Positions 18,608 through 27,917 of a stretch of 64,000 nucleotides of DNA are shown in pieces. Each line of letters starts with the position of its first letter. Position 1 is the stretch's first letter. The translations under genes were made by a program, and so were the position numbers. The stretch covers positions 62,001 to 126,000 of the forward strand of contig NZ_BFBR01000009.1 of assembly GCF_003112735.1 (NCBI RefSeq). The letters run 5' to 3'. The notes under the pieces are model-generated. The model did not search any database and was not told the DNA's origin. It saw only the letters and a program-made list of their open reading frames with translations. Source of the DNA: Candidatus Phycosocius bacilliformis. Lineage in GTDB: Bacteria; Pseudomonadota; Alphaproteobacteria; Caulobacterales; Aquidulcibacteraceae.

Positions 18608-19531
18608 ATGGACCGACGGACACTATTGACCGCCACAAGCGGTATGGCGGCAGCTTGCTTCTTTCCCGCTTTTCCAAGGGCTAGCAACACGATGGTCATT
18701 CGCTATGAAGCCATGCCCAGTCGTTTTACCGGGGCGCGCAATGTCAGTGTTTGGCTGCCGCCTGATTATCAGACGTCTAAGCGCCGTTACCGGGTGCTCT
18801 ATATGCATGACGGGCAAAACATCTTTGCTGGAAGCCATGCTTTTGGGGGCGAGTCGTGGCGCATTGATGCCGTCATGGAAGCACGTGCAGCTGAGGACCC
18901 TGATCATGCCGCCATTGTGGTGGGAGTCTGGAATACCAAAATGCGTGCACAAGACTACACGCCAACTGGTATTGAAAAGGCAATGGACTCTGAGCTCAGA
19001 ACCCGCGCGATTGAAGAAAATGGCGGCGCGTCTGGTGCCGATGGTTATTTGAGATTCCTTGTTGAGGAACTTAAACCCATGATCGACCGCGATTATCGAA
19101 CCAAGTCCGATCCAGCATCGACCTTTATCATGGGCTCCAGCATGGGCGGATTGATATCAGCCTATGCCATTTGCGAATATCCCCATGTGTTCGCTGGCGC
19201 AGGCTGTCTATCGACTCATTGGCCGATTGTCTGCCGAGGCCAAGTGTATAAGACCCATACGTGCGACACCCAAGCGATGATCAAGGCGATCACCACTTAT
19301 CTCGATCAGAAACTGCCCCGACCCGGAACACATCGCATCTGGATGGACCACGGGACGCAAAATCTTGATTCAATCTATGCACCCTATCAGCAAGCCGTTG
19401 ACCAGATGTTCACAGCCAAGGGCTGGCGGCAGGGCGTGGATTTTGAGAGCCGCATCTATGACGGAGCCGATCATAATGAGGCATCTTGGCGCGCCCGACT
19501 TAAAGAGCCCCTCGCCTTCCTCTTGGGCTGA
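18608..19531 (+). CDS. Exported alpha/beta esterase (esterase D / IroE type)
   Basis: A 307-residue member of the PF00756 esterase family. A short twin-arginine-like leader (DRRTLLTATSGMAAACFFPA) suggests export. The catalytic parts are YMHDGQNIF (oxyanion region), the nucleophile serine in GSSMGGLISA and the histidine in GADHNEASW. Similar esterases in polysaccharide loci remove acyl groups or hydrolyse esters of oligosaccharides; the substrate is not evident. The start is uncertain: I take the ATG at 18608, but a GTG at 18596 adds four residues, and neither has a strong ribosome site. It follows the pullulanase-like gene after 25 bp, so co-expression is likely. Confidence 0.85.
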   Translation: MDRRTLLTATSGMAAACFFPAFPRASNTMVIRYEAMPSRFTGARNVSVWLPPDYQTSKRRYRVLYMHDGQNIFAGSHAFGGESWRIDAVMEARAAEDPDHAAIVVGVWNTKMRAQDYTPTGIEKAMDSELRTRAIEENGGASGADGYLRFLVEELKPMIDRDYRTKSDPASTFIMGSSMGGLISAYAICEYPHVFAGAGCLSTHWPIVCRGQVYKTHTCDTQAMIKAITTYLDQKLPRPGTHRIWMDHGTQNLDSIYAPYQQAVDQMFTAKGWRQGVDFESRIYDGADHNEASWRARLKEPLAFLLG

Positions 19532-19663
19532 GTGTCACATCTGGCGACATAACCGGGGGCTGACAGCTGGCGAATAATCGCCATAGTGACGTGGCTTGAT
19601 AAAAATCACGGGCTGGCAAGACTGCGTCCGCCACACCAGGCACAAAAGGGGAGTGCGCCATTT

Positions 19664-20560
19664 ATGGATCCTAAGAAGCTGATGTTCCGGCCCGGCCTGA
19701 TGGCGGGCGAGCGCATTTTGGTCACTGGCGGGGGCACAGGTCTCGGCAAGGAAATGGCCGAAGCATTTCTGGCTTTGGGCGCTGAGGTATATATTCTGGG
19801 TCGTCGAGGAGCGGTTCTGGAAGAGACGCGGGACGAATTAATGGGTCGGCATGGCGGACGGGTTGTTGCCGTACCGTGTGACATTCGCAATGCGGAGGCA
19901 ATCCGTGACGCGATAGACCTTATCTGGGCCGATGGAGGCACCCTGACTGGCCTGGTGAATAATGCTGCAGGCAACTTCATCTCAAGAACCGAAGATTTGT
20001 CGCCCCGCGCCTTCGACGCCATCGCCAATATCGTATTTCGAGGCACTTTCTATATGACATTGGACATCGGCAAACGTTGGATCGCCGAGGGCAAGTCGGG
20101 AAATGTCATCAATATTCTCACGACCTGGGTATGGAATGGTTCAGCGTTCACTGTGCCTTCGGCTATGTCGAAATCAGGCATCCGCGCCATGGCTGAATCC
20201 CTGGCAGTAGAATGGGGCCGCTATGGCATTCGGTTCAATAATATCGCACCCGGTCCCTTCCCGACCAAAGGCATGACCGAGCGGCTGTCGCCGGGTTCGA
20301 GCATGGATTCGGCAGAACGGCAAAGCAATCCTTTAGGACGGGTTGGCGAAATGACCGAGCTGGCCAACTTGGCCGTCTTCTTAATGGCCAAGGGTGCCGA
20401 ATATGTGAATGGTCAGACCATTGCCATAGATGGGGCGGCTTATCAGGCCACAGGGGGCAATTTTGCGGGATTACGTGCATGGGATGACGCCCAATGGGAG
20501 GCAGTCCGTACCATGATTAAGGCAAGCAATGACAAGGATAAGGCCGCCAGAACCGTATGA
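19664..20560 (+). CDS. SDR oxidoreductase, 2,4-dienoyl-CoA reductase-like
   Basis: A 298-residue short-chain dehydrogenase/reductase. It has the cofactor motif TGGGTGLGKEMA, the structural NNAAGNF motif, and SAMSKSGIRAMAESLAVEWG where classical SDRs have YxxxK. Loss of the tyrosine with the lysine kept, together with APGPFPTKGM, is the pattern of the NADPH 2,4-dienoyl-CoA reductase subgroup (DECR/PDCR), so a role in degrading unsaturated fatty acids is suggested. The ATG at 19664 follows AAAAGGGGAG. Its stop overlaps the nucleoside hydrolase start (ATGA), which is a strange partnership for a fatty acid enzyme; the true substrate may differ. Confidence 0.82.
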   Translation: MDPKKLMFRPGLMAGERILVTGGGTGLGKEMAEAFLALGAEVYILGRRGAVLEETRDELMGRHGGRVVAVPCDIRNAEAIRDAIDLIWADGGTLTGLVNNAAGNFISRTEDLSPRAFDAIANIVFRGTFYMTLDIGKRWIAEGKSGNVINILTTWVWNGSAFTVPSAMSKSGIRAMAESLAVEWGRYGIRFNNIAPGPFPTKGMTERLSPGSSMDSAERQSNPLGRVGEMTELANLAVFLMAKGAEYVNGQTIAIDGAAYQATGGNFAGLRAWDDAQWEAVRTMIKASNDKDKAARTV

Positions 20561-21528
20561 CTCATCACCGCGCGCCCATTTCTCTTCTCATTGATTGTGA
20601 TCCCGGAGTTGATGACGCAGTTGCCCTTGCCCTGGCATTGGCAGCACCTGACCGGGTGACTCTGCTCGGCATCACCACAACGGCGGGCAATGTTGATCTC
20701 AGGCGGACCACACGAAACGCCTGCTTGATCCGCGAGATTGCGGGGCGGCTGGATGTTCCCGTTCATTCCGGACATGCCCGACCGATGACGCGTGAGCCGG
20801 TCATAGCCGATGATTTCCATGGTCCGGATGGACTTGGCCATTATCCGATCACCCCGCTGGAATCGGGTCCAAGCTCTGAGGATGCCATTTCATTCCTTAT
20901 ACAGACAATCGACAGCCATCCCGCCGGTACCATCGACCTCGCGGTGACAGGGCCCATGACCAACATCGCCGTGCTGATCCGGCAGGCACCAGAGGTAGCC
21001 AAGAGGCTGCGCCAAATCATCATCATGGGTGGAGCGCGACGTGAAGGTGGAAACATCACCGCATCGGCTGAATACAATGTCTATGCAGATCCTGAGGCGG
21101 CCGACATTTGCTTGAACTCAGGCTGCAAGCTTATCATCTTGGGGCTCGACGCCACGCATCAAGTCCGGGGGACCCAAGGCTGGATTGATGCCATCAATGC
21201 CCTTAACACGCCGCTGGCCACGTTGGTCGCCGAGATGCTGGCGTTCTCCAATGCGCTGCCGGCAAATCTGGTGGACACCGCTGAACCAGACAAGCCAGCC
21301 CCCGGCGCACCGCTGCACGATCCCTGTGTCATAGCCTATTTGCTGGTGCCCGAAGCTTTCACTTGTCAGCCCTGCCAGATCCGGGTTGAAACTCAAAGTG
21401 AACTCACACGGGGCCATACTGCGGTGGAATTCCGCCATCAGATTGCCGATGGATTCAATGCGCTGTGGGTGACCCAAATTGATGCGACTGCTGTACTCGA
21501 CCTCCTGTTAAAGTATCTGGCCCGATGA
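20557..21528 (+). CDS. Inosine/uridine-preferring nucleoside hydrolase
   Basis: A 323-residue nucleoside N-ribohydrolase. The calcium-binding signature IDCDPGVDDAVAL is at residues 12-24, and the family motifs VHSGHARP, IIIMGGARREGGNITASAEYN (ribose and calcium contacts) and PGAPLHDPCVIAYL follow. It should release ribose and a base from purine or pyrimidine nucleosides in the cytoplasm. It overlaps the preceding SDR and the following ribokinase by ATGA on both sides, so it is translationally coupled to the enzyme that phosphorylates its ribose product. Confidence 0.93.
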   Translation: MTHHRAPISLLIDCDPGVDDAVALALALAAPDRVTLLGITTTAGNVDLRRTTRNACLIREIAGRLDVPVHSGHARPMTREPVIADDFHGPDGLGHYPITPLESGPSSEDAISFLIQTIDSHPAGTIDLAVTGPMTNIAVLIRQAPEVAKRLRQIIIMGGARREGGNITASAEYNVYADPEAADICLNSGCKLIILGLDATHQVRGTQGWIDAINALNTPLATLVAEMLAFSNALPANLVDTAEPDKPAPGAPLHDPCVIAYLLVPEAFTCQPCQIRVETQSELTRGHTAVEFRHQIADGFNALWVTQIDATAVLDLLLKYLAR

Positions 21529-22391
21529 CACACCAACCTCGCATCCGAGTGATCGGTTCCATCAATCTCGATATCGTCGCGCGGGTTGAGACGCTGCCGC
21601 GACCTGGCGAGACCGTCAGTGGCGGCATCTTGGCGCACTATCCCGGTGGAAAAGGGGCCAACCAGGCCCTCGCAGCCCGACGCCTGGGTGCCGAGGTCGA
21701 GCTGATTGGAGCGGTTGGTCGTGACGATGCGGCCAGTCAAGCCTTGGCCATCCTTCGAGCGTCTGGTGTTGATTTGCACGGGGTCAAGGTCCTGGACGCA
21801 ATGACCACCGGCGTTGCCCTTATTGGTGTCGACAGACATGGCGAAAACCAAATCATCGTCGCCCCGGGGGCCAATGAACAAGTCTCTGAGGCTACCCTGC
21901 CCGTTTTCGACCAAATGGTTGATGCCACTTTGTGCCAACTCGAGCTGCCCGTCGCAACCATTGAACATGTGGCAGCAACAACCAAGGGACTCTTGTGCAT
22001 CAATCTCGCGCCAGCCCAGCCTTTGCCGCCGTCCATTCTCAATCGGGCCGATATCCTGGTCGTGAATGAGACCGAGTCGGCCTTTTATGGTGACATGCTC
22101 GACAAGAGCCGCTCACTGATTATCAAGACTTTAGGGTCACGTGGCGCGGTTGCCATCCAGCATGGACGCGAGATCGCCCGCGCTGCGTCGCCGAAGATAG
22201 ACCCAGTCGATACGACTGGTGCCGGTGACACCTTTGTCGGGGCCTTCATGGTGACATTCTTGAGAGAAGGATCGGTTGCAAAGGCGCTGACCTACGCCTG
22301 TGCGGCGGGGGCGGCGGCAACCCTGACGGCCGGGGCGCAGACATCCATGCCGACCCCCGAGCAGGTTTTGGCTCTGTTGGCGCAGAGCTGA
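21525..22391 (+). CDS. rbsK: Ribokinase
   Basis: A 288-residue PfkB-family sugar kinase of the ribokinase branch. The N-terminal GSINLDIVARVETLPRPGET and YPGGKGANQALAARRLG segments bind ribose. The C-terminal PfkB signature DTTGAGDTFVGAF holds the catalytic aspartate and anion hole. It converts ribose to ribose 5-phosphate. The ATGA overlap with the nucleoside hydrolase gene strongly supports a nucleoside salvage step in which released ribose enters the pentose phosphate pool. No ribose transporter or repressor is nearby. Confidence 0.93.
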   Translation: MTHQPRIRVIGSINLDIVARVETLPRPGETVSGGILAHYPGGKGANQALAARRLGAEVELIGAVGRDDAASQALAILRASGVDLHGVKVLDAMTTGVALIGVDRHGENQIIVAPGANEQVSEATLPVFDQMVDATLCQLELPVATIEHVAATTKGLLCINLAPAQPLPPSILNRADILVVNETESAFYGDMLDKSRSLIIKTLGSRGAVAIQHGREIARAASPKIDPVDTTGAGDTFVGAFMVTFLREGSVAKALTYACAAGAAATLTAGAQTSMPTPEQVLALLAQS

Positions 22392-22427
22392 TTTGGTCCA
22401 AATGGCCTGTTGGCCCGTATGAAGCGC

Positions 22428-23162
22428 ATGACACAGGTCAACCAACAGCATGTGATTATCCTTGGGGCCAGTGGCGCGATCGGCTCTGCTCTGGTTGAAG
22501 CCCTGCTCGCCGCGCCACACACACAGACAATCCGGTCCATAAGCCGGTCAGAATGCCACGCTTTGGACCCGCGTGTGAGCTGGTTAAGCTGTGATGTGAC
22601 AGATGAGGACAGCATCGCCGCCGCAGCCGCTGCGTGCCAAACATCGGGGCCGGCAGACCTCATTATCAATGCGATCGGTGTTCTGCATGAAGAAGGATCA
22701 ATCCGGCCCGAAAAGGGCTTGCGCGATTTGGATGGCGCCATGCTGACGCGCTTGTTTCAGATCAATGCAATTGGTCCGGCGCTTGTCCTAAAACATTTCT
22801 CCCCCCTTCTAGCACGCGACCGCCGGGCCATTTTTGCAAGCCTGTCGGCGCGGGTCGGGTCAATCAGTGATAATAAGGCGGGCGGCTGGTATGGTTACCG
22901 GGCCTCAAAAGCGGCCCTCAATCAGTTCATCAAGACCGCAGCGGTCGAACTCGCCATCAAGAGGCCTTCGGCCATTTGCGTTGGCTTGCATCCAGGTACC
23001 GTGCGCAGCCAAATGTCCGAGCCCTTCCTGCAACGCTACACGCGCAATGAAATTTTCGAACCCGCGACGGCCGCCGCCCATTTATTGTCGGTCATTGGCA
23101 CGCTGATGCCAAGCGACAGCGGTAAAGTCTTTGGCTGGGATGGGCAGGAAATATTGCCTTGA
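22428..23162 (+). CDS. SDR family oxidoreductase (CsgA/YciK-like)
   Basis: A short-chain dehydrogenase of about 245 residues. The cofactor motif is LGASGAIGSALVEALL at the N-terminus, a DVTD acidic element follows, and the active site is intact with YGYRASKAALNQF (YxxxK) after SLSARVGSISDN. The HPGTVRSQMS loop resembles the C-factor (CsgA) group of SDRs, whose substrates are mostly unknown. Start choice is uncertain: ATGs at 22419 and 22428 and a TTG at 22410 are in frame, none with a good ribosome site. It follows rbsK at about 36 bp. Confidence 0.82.
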   Translation: MTQVNQQHVIILGASGAIGSALVEALLAAPHTQTIRSISRSECHALDPRVSWLSCDVTDEDSIAAAAAACQTSGPADLIINAIGVLHEEGSIRPEKGLRDLDGAMLTRLFQINAIGPALVLKHFSPLLARDRRAIFASLSARVGSISDNKAGGWYGYRASKAALNQFIKTAAVELAIKRPSAICVGLHPGTVRSQMSEPFLQRYTRNEIFEPATAAAHLLSVIGTLMPSDSGKVFGWDGQEILP

Positions 23163-23255
23163 TTCAGGCCAAGGTTCGCGCCGCGCATCGACCCCTTTTG
23201 ATATACCAAATTTTCCGATAGGCTCTCTCCCAAGAACAAACGGGGAGAGTTTGCG

Positions 23256-23969
23256 ATGACGCATCGCACTATAACTGGCAAAATTGCCTATACATCGAAA
23301 AAGCCACATATGCTGGATCAGCCCCGCGGAGAAGAGACATTCCGCTTTACCCATCATGGTGATGGCCAGACCACATTGCGCGCTCATTGCTTCATTGCTG
23401 AGCCCGCACCGACTGTGATGCGGGATATCATTTATTCGATGGATGCGCGTCGTCGTCCGATGGACTGCCATGTCCGGCTGACTGTCGGTGACGCCTTCAT
23501 GGGATCTGGCTGGTTCCGCTTTGGTGAATCCTTCATCGAATGCGAAAGTTATGGGCCAAGCATTGGGCGCGTGTCGCAGCGCGTTGAACTGGCCCACCCG
23601 ATTGATGGGTTCGGCACCCATCCAATCGTCGCCGACGGCTATTTCCTCAGTCTTCATGACTGGGAAGCCCGCAAGCGGCACAGTTTCAATATGTATCTGC
23701 CTTCACCAGATCATCGCGGTGCCACTCCGCCCTTCCTCGCCCCGGTCAAGATCGATGGCCTGCTGATCGGGCACGAGGAAATCAAGGTCAAGGCCGGCAC
23801 ATTCTCCACCCGGCATTTCCAGTTTCTCGATGATGGCTCCAGCGGAATGGCCGGCGAGCATCCCGTTTATGACGTCTGGATCACAGATGACGATGATGCC
23901 ATCTTCGTCCAAGGCGGGGTGGGCGGCTATATGCAGACGTGGTACGAGTTGGTTGAACTTGAGCGTTAG
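23256..23969 (+). CDS. Protein of unknown function, beta-rich, 237 residues
   Basis: I do not recognise the family. The protein has no signal peptide or membrane segment and is rich in predicted beta strands, with the repeated pattern of short hydrophobic strands separated by GDG, DDGSS and DDDDA turns, somewhat like lipocalin or DUF3108-type barrels. Notable segments are MRDIIYSMDARRRPMDC, the tryptophan- and tyrosine-rich C-terminus (YMQTWYELVELER) and several histidines. A GGGGAGAG ribosome site precedes the ATG at 23256, so translation looks efficient. It has its own 93-bp upstream gap and its stop overlaps the convergent aldose epimerase by 4 bp. Confidence 0.75.
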   Translation: MTHRTITGKIAYTSKKPHMLDQPRGEETFRFTHHGDGQTTLRAHCFIAEPAPTVMRDIIYSMDARRRPMDCHVRLTVGDAFMGSGWFRFGESFIECESYGPSIGRVSQRVELAHPIDGFGTHPIVADGYFLSLHDWEARKRHSFNMYLPSPDHRGATPPFLAPVKIDGLLIGHEEIKVKAGTFSTRHFQFLDDGSSGMAGEHPVYDVWITDDDDAIFVQGGVGGYMQTWYELVELER

Positions 23970-24874
23970 GCGTGCTGGTGGCCCGTCCAGAATGGCTTGA
24001 AACGGGTCACAATGGTCAGCGGCTTGTCAGTCAGCTCAACAACACCCAGACGACAGGGATCGGCCTCGGCAAAGGATACACACCGCGCTGTGACAGGTTC
24101 AAGACAGAAATAGCCGCTGCCTGGGGGCGTATAAAGTTGCAGCCGGGTGCAAGGCTCCGGAGTATCACCCACCAGAATCTGCGCCGTCACATCGACACCA
24201 TGTTCAGGCCAGATAATCTGTGCACGGCCATTCCATCCCTCAAAACTATGGTCGAGATTGAGGTCTGTGGCAGCCACACCCTCTGCGAGACGCTCAACCA
24301 CCTCTGTGCGCACAAGTTGGGTTGGCAAGGCTTCGCCTGATATCTCCCAAAGTGCTTGAGCGACGAATGAAATCTGCGCGCCTGCGCTGAGGAAATAAGG
24401 ATGGGGGCCGAGGGATGACGGAAAAGGTCGATCATCTTTGCTCTGCACCGACAGACGCACTTCCACACCATCTGCGGACAGACGAAATGCTTGTCGAGTC
24501 TCAAAAACCCAAGGCCAATTCATGTCGCCATCATGATGCAGGACCAGCTCAATATGGTCGCTGCCAAGTGAGGCGACCTCCCACGGCACACGCCACCCAA
24601 TACCGTGGAGCGGGTGGCTGCCACCGATCATATTGGGAGGAATATTTGTAACCACCCCTTCCCATTCAAACCGGCCATCTACAATGCGACTGGCATAGGG
24701 CGTCATCGGAAAACTCGACAATCCCAAGGGATCGCGGGCGGCGACTGCGCCTTCCACCGCCGGACGCAGCAAGGGCCTGCCATGCCAGTCCAACCTCGCA
24801 ATCCCGCCCCCTGCTGAAGGCGCAATGGCCATCTGGAAGCCATGCGCGGCTAAGTCGATAAGCTCAGCGGTCAT
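23966..24874 (-). CDS. Aldose 1-epimerase family protein (GalM-like)
   Basis: A 302-residue mutarotase-fold protein. It carries PMTPYASRIVDGRFEWEG (arginine contact), the histidine motif HPLHGIGWR, the second conserved histidine in GPHPYF, and the catalytic glutamate region FCLEPVT near the C-terminus. It interconverts alpha and beta anomers of aldoses such as glucose. It is the last gene of the Entner-Doudoroff operon, 11 bp behind pyk, where it would feed glucose of the right anomer to glucokinase. It is more distant from E. coli GalM than a standard orthologue, so sugar specificity is open. Confidence 0.87.
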   Translation of the reverse strand: MTAELIDLAAHGFQMAIAPSAGGGIARLDWHGRPLLRPAVEGAVAARDPLGLSSFPMTPYASRIVDGRFEWEGVVTNIPPNMIGGSHPLHGIGWRVPWEVASLGSDHIELVLHHDGDMNWPWVFETRQAFRLSADGVEVRLSVQSKDDRPFPSSLGPHPYFLSAGAQISFVAQALWEISGEALPTQLVRTEVVERLAEGVAATDLNLDHSFEGWNGRAQIIWPEHGVDVTAQILVGDTPEPCTRLQLYTPPGSGYFCLEPVTARCVSFAEADPCRLGVVELTDKPLTIVTRFKPFWTGHQHA

Positions 24875-24885
24875 AAGCCTACCTC

Positions 24886-26301
24886 TTAGGTGGCACGCGC
24901 GATCCGCATCAGATTGGTGCCGCCTTTGGTGCCAAACGGCAGGCCAGCCACAATCACGATACGGTCACCAGGCTTTGCGGTTCCGACTTTGGAAGACATG
25001 GCGGAGGCCACACTGGCCATATCCTCCACATCCTTGGGGTCCTTGGTGACGCGGGCTTCCAAACCCCACACCAAGGCAAGCTTGCGTGCGGTCTTGATGC
25101 TGGGGGTTAGCACGAGAACAGGCTGCAGAGGCCGTTCGCGCGCGACGCGCAGTGCGGTGGTCCCTGTGGCGGTAAATGCCACCAGACAGGCCGCTTTTGA
25201 GGCATTGGCGGCCGTCCGGGCGGCGGCCGACACCGCGTCAGGCACAGCACTCTCAGGATCGGCATGTTCGGCATCCATTAAGCCGGGCCAACGAGGATCT
25301 GCTTCAACCCGCTCGGCAATCCGGCTCATCACGGCAACCGCCTCAAGCGGGAATTGGCCAGCAGCGGTTTCGGCTGACAGCATCAGCGCATCGGTACCCT
25401 CATAGACCGCATTGGCCACATCGCTCGCCTCCGCACGGGTGGGGGCTGCAGCCGAAATCATGCTTTCGAGCATTTGAGTTGCGACAATGGTTGGGACACC
25501 GCGCTCGCGCGCCATCCGCAAGATCAGTTTTTGGGCAACAGGCACATCTTCAGGTGCGAGTTCGACTCCTAAATCCCCACGGGCCACCATAACCCCGTCG
25601 CAATAGTCAAGGATTTCAGCAAGGCTTTCCAAAGCGGCTGGCTTTTCGATCTTGGCCAAACAGGCCGCCTTGCCATTAACCAGCTTTCTCAATTCCGCCA
25701 TATCGGCTGGCCTTTGGACAAAGGAAAGCGCGACCCAGTCAACACCCAGACTAAGGGCAAACATCAGGTCTCTGCGGTCCTTGTCCGTCATGGCCGAGAT
25801 CGGCAAAATCGCGGTAGGGACATTGACACCCTTCCGATCTGAGATGGGGCCTGGCTGGATCACCTCTGTGTGGACCCAATCCTCACCTTGTTCGAGAACC
25901 CGCAACCTGACCCGACCATCATCGATCAACAGATCATCCCCGACTTTGATCGCCGCAAAAATCTCCGGGTGAGGCATGCAGGCGCGCAAGATGTCTCCAG
26001 GTGCCGGGTCGCGATCAAGGCGAAAATGCGCTCCCTTCTCAAGATGCACTTTGCCTTCAGTGAACGTCCCTAAGCGGAGCTTTGGCCCCTGCAGATCAGC
26101 AAGGATCCCGATCGGACGACCGGCCGCTTTCTCAGCTGCTCGGACATTGGCATAGGCCTCTGCATGATCTTCGTGACTTCCATGACTGAAGTTCATGCGA
26201 AAGACGTCAACTCCGGCCTGGGCAAGCGCGAGTGTCATTTCCGCAGACCGGCTGGCAGGGCCCAAAGTGGCGACAATCCGTGTGCGGCGATTACGGATCA
26301 T
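24886..26301 (-). CDS. pyk: Pyruvate kinase
   Basis: A 471-residue pyruvate kinase. The N-terminus RIVATLGPAS and FRMNFSHGSHEDH, the active-site segment CLAKIEKPAALE with the catalytic lysine, MVARGDLGVEL, ATQMLESM, and AVYEGTDALMLSAETAAGQFP are all standard. The C-terminal allosteric domain is present. It makes ATP and pyruvate from phosphoenolpyruvate. I start it at the ATG at 26301, which overlaps the eda stop as ATGA, so pyk is translationally coupled to KDPG aldolase. Including pyk in the operon closes the route from glucose to pyruvate on both halves of the Entner-Doudoroff split. Confidence 0.96.
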   Translation of the reverse strand: MIRNRRTRIVATLGPASRSAEMTLALAQAGVDVFRMNFSHGSHEDHAEAYANVRAAEKAAGRPIGILADLQGPKLRLGTFTEGKVHLEKGAHFRLDRDPAPGDILRACMPHPEIFAAIKVGDDLLIDDGRVRLRVLEQGEDWVHTEVIQPGPISDRKGVNVPTAILPISAMTDKDRRDLMFALSLGVDWVALSFVQRPADMAELRKLVNGKAACLAKIEKPAALESLAEILDYCDGVMVARGDLGVELAPEDVPVAQKLILRMARERGVPTIVATQMLESMISAAAPTRAEASDVANAVYEGTDALMLSAETAAGQFPLEAVAVMSRIAERVEADPRWPGLMDAEHADPESAVPDAVSAAARTAANASKAACLVAFTATGTTALRVARERPLQPVLVLTPSIKTARKLALVWGLEARVTKDPKDVEDMASVASAMSSKVGTAKPGDRIVIVAGLPFGTKGGTNLMRIARAT

Positions 26302-26927
26302 GGCTTTTTGAATCCTGCTGCTTTGCGGGCATTGGCTTCGATGGTGGCAAAATCGCCAGCAGCAATCAGTTCCGGAGTGGCAATCCAAGTGCCGCCGACA
26401 GCCACCACATTGGGCAGGGCGAGATAGCTGTCAATCTTGTCGGGCGTGACCCCTCCGGTTGGACAAAAGCGGGCATCGGGCAATGGCCCGGCAAAGCTTT
26501 TCAGCGCCGCTGCACCGCCAGATTGCTCAGCGGGGAAAAACTTCAAAATGCCAAAGCCCTCCTCCAACCGGCTCATCACCTCAGTGGCTGTGGCCACGCC
26601 AACCATGACATTGGCGTCGGCCTTCAAGAGAGCCGCTCGCAGGCCCGGGCTGGATCCGGGAGTCACAATGAAATCGGCACCAACTTTAAAGCAGGCCTCG
26701 ACATCGCCCTCACTCAATACCGTCCCTGCGCCAATAGCCAGATCTGGCGCAGCGGCCTTCATCAGAGCGATGGCTTCAAGGGCAACAGGCGTGCGCAGGG
26801 TCACTTCAAGATTCTTCAGACCCCCGGCCTGAAGTGCCAATGCCAATTGCTCTGCCTTCTCCAGCTCAGCAATGGTGAGGACCGGAATAAGGGGCGCGGC
26901 CCGAAGCTGGGATGCAAAGCTGGTCAT
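26298..26927 (-). CDS. eda: KDPG aldolase (2-dehydro-3-deoxy-phosphogluconate aldolase)
   Basis: A 209-residue class I aldolase of the Entner-Doudoroff pathway. The catalytic glutamate and arginine lie in NLEVTLRTPVALEAI, the phosphate and substrate loops in GAGTVLSEGDVEACFKVGAD and TPGSSPG, and the Schiff-base lysine in ILKFFPAEQSGG. CPTGGVTPDKI completes the family signature. It splits KDPG into pyruvate and glyceraldehyde 3-phosphate. It lies 9 bp after glk and overlaps pyk by 4 bp. Confidence 0.96.
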   Translation of the reverse strand: MTSFASQLRAAPLIPVLTIAELEKAEQLALALQAGGLKNLEVTLRTPVALEAIALMKAAAPDLAIGAGTVLSEGDVEACFKVGADFIVTPGSSPGLRAALLKADANVMVGVATATEVMSRLEEGFGILKFFPAEQSGGAAALKSFAGPLPDARFCPTGGVTPDKIDSYLALPNVVAVGGTWIATPELIAAGDFATIEANARKAAGFKKP

Positions 26928-26936
26928 CGACCTCTC

Positions 26937-27917
26937 CTAACCAAAAGAAACAGGGTCCGACTTAGGACCAAAGAATGCGGCCCCTTCGAGGGCAGCAAAG
27001 CCATTCCGGGCCCGTCGAACAGGGATACCCCTCAGATAGCCACTGATCTGTCCGCGCTCCAGCAGCCGGCTTGCAAATGTCGGCGTCCGCATAAACGGAG
27101 CCAAGGCTTCAGAAACCCCTCCCGCAATCACACACCCCCCACGCGCACCTGTGGCCAAGATTGCATTTCCCGCGAATGTCGCCAAAGAATTGATCATAAT
27201 CTCCACGGCCTCAATAGCAGAGGGATCATCTCCGGCAATCGCAGCCGGCCCAATCTCGTCACCACCTCTAAGACGCGCCACGCGACTTTCAAGCCGAGCG
27301 ATCGCCTTATAGAGACGGTCAAGCCCGAGACCCGACACCAAATTCTCATAGCTCACATAGGGCAGCTCCTGCACAACAAGATCCAAAATCTCACGCTCGC
27401 GCGCAGAGCAAGGCGCATAAGCCTGGTGGCCGCCCTCGGTCGAAATCACGGACCAGCCAGACCCATCTGGTACGAGCAGAGCCATACCCAAACCAGTGCC
27501 AGGCCCCAAGACGACAATTGGTGCCCCAGGCTGGGCCTCACCATCGATCAGCACTTCAAAGGCGTCAGGACCATTTGCCGGCACAGCCCGAGCTTGAGCG
27601 GCAAAGTCATTGACCAAGGTCACGCTATCAAAGCCAAAGCGCGATTTAATCGCGCTGGCCGACACTACCCAGTCAGAATTGGTAAAGCGTACGCTGTCTG
27701 CGCCGGTCGGTCCAGCGAGCGCAAACACCGCTGTCTTGGGCAAGGCGCGACCCTCATCGCGCCACGCCGCAATTGCGTCTTCCAAGCCAGCAAAGGACAG
27801 AACCGGCATGCGCGCCACATCTGACAATTCAACTTGCTGAGTGTTGCTGATGCGCGCAGTGGCCAAGCGAACATTGGTACCGCCGACATCACCGACAAGA
27901 ATTGGGGCCTTGCTCAT
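26937..27917 (-). CDS. glk: Glucokinase
   Basis: A 326-residue bacterial glucokinase (ROK-independent Glk family). It has the ATP-binding phosphate 1 motif [11 protein letters not shown] near the N-terminus, [13 protein letters not shown] with the catalytic aspartate, [11 protein letters not shown], and [13 protein letters not shown] with glucose contacts. [13 protein letters not shown] near the C-terminus is the adenosine motif. It phosphorylates glucose delivered by maltodextrin breakdown. The start overlaps the edd stop (ATGA). Confidence 0.96.
   Translation of the reverse strand: MSKAPILVGDVGGTNVRLATARISNTQQVELSDVARMPVLSFAGLEDAIAAWRDEGRALPKTAVFALAGPTGADSVRFTNSDWVVSASAIKSRFGFDSVTLVNDFAAQARAVPANGPDAFEVLIDGEAQPGAPIVVLGPGTGLGMALLVPDGSGWSVISTEGGHQAYAPCSAREREILDLVVQELPYVSYENLVSGLGLDRLYKAIARLESRVARLRGGDEIGPAAIAGDDPSAIEAVEIMINSLATFAGNAILATGARGGCVIAGGVSEALAPFMRTPTFASRLLERGQISGYLRGIPVRRARNGFAALEGAAFFGPKSDPVSFG

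Noticed and set aside
26232-27824. 530-residue open frame on the plus strand
   Set aside because: It lies antisense to pyk, eda and glk, shows no domain motifs and has the arginine/glycine/histidine-rich look of a shadow frame.
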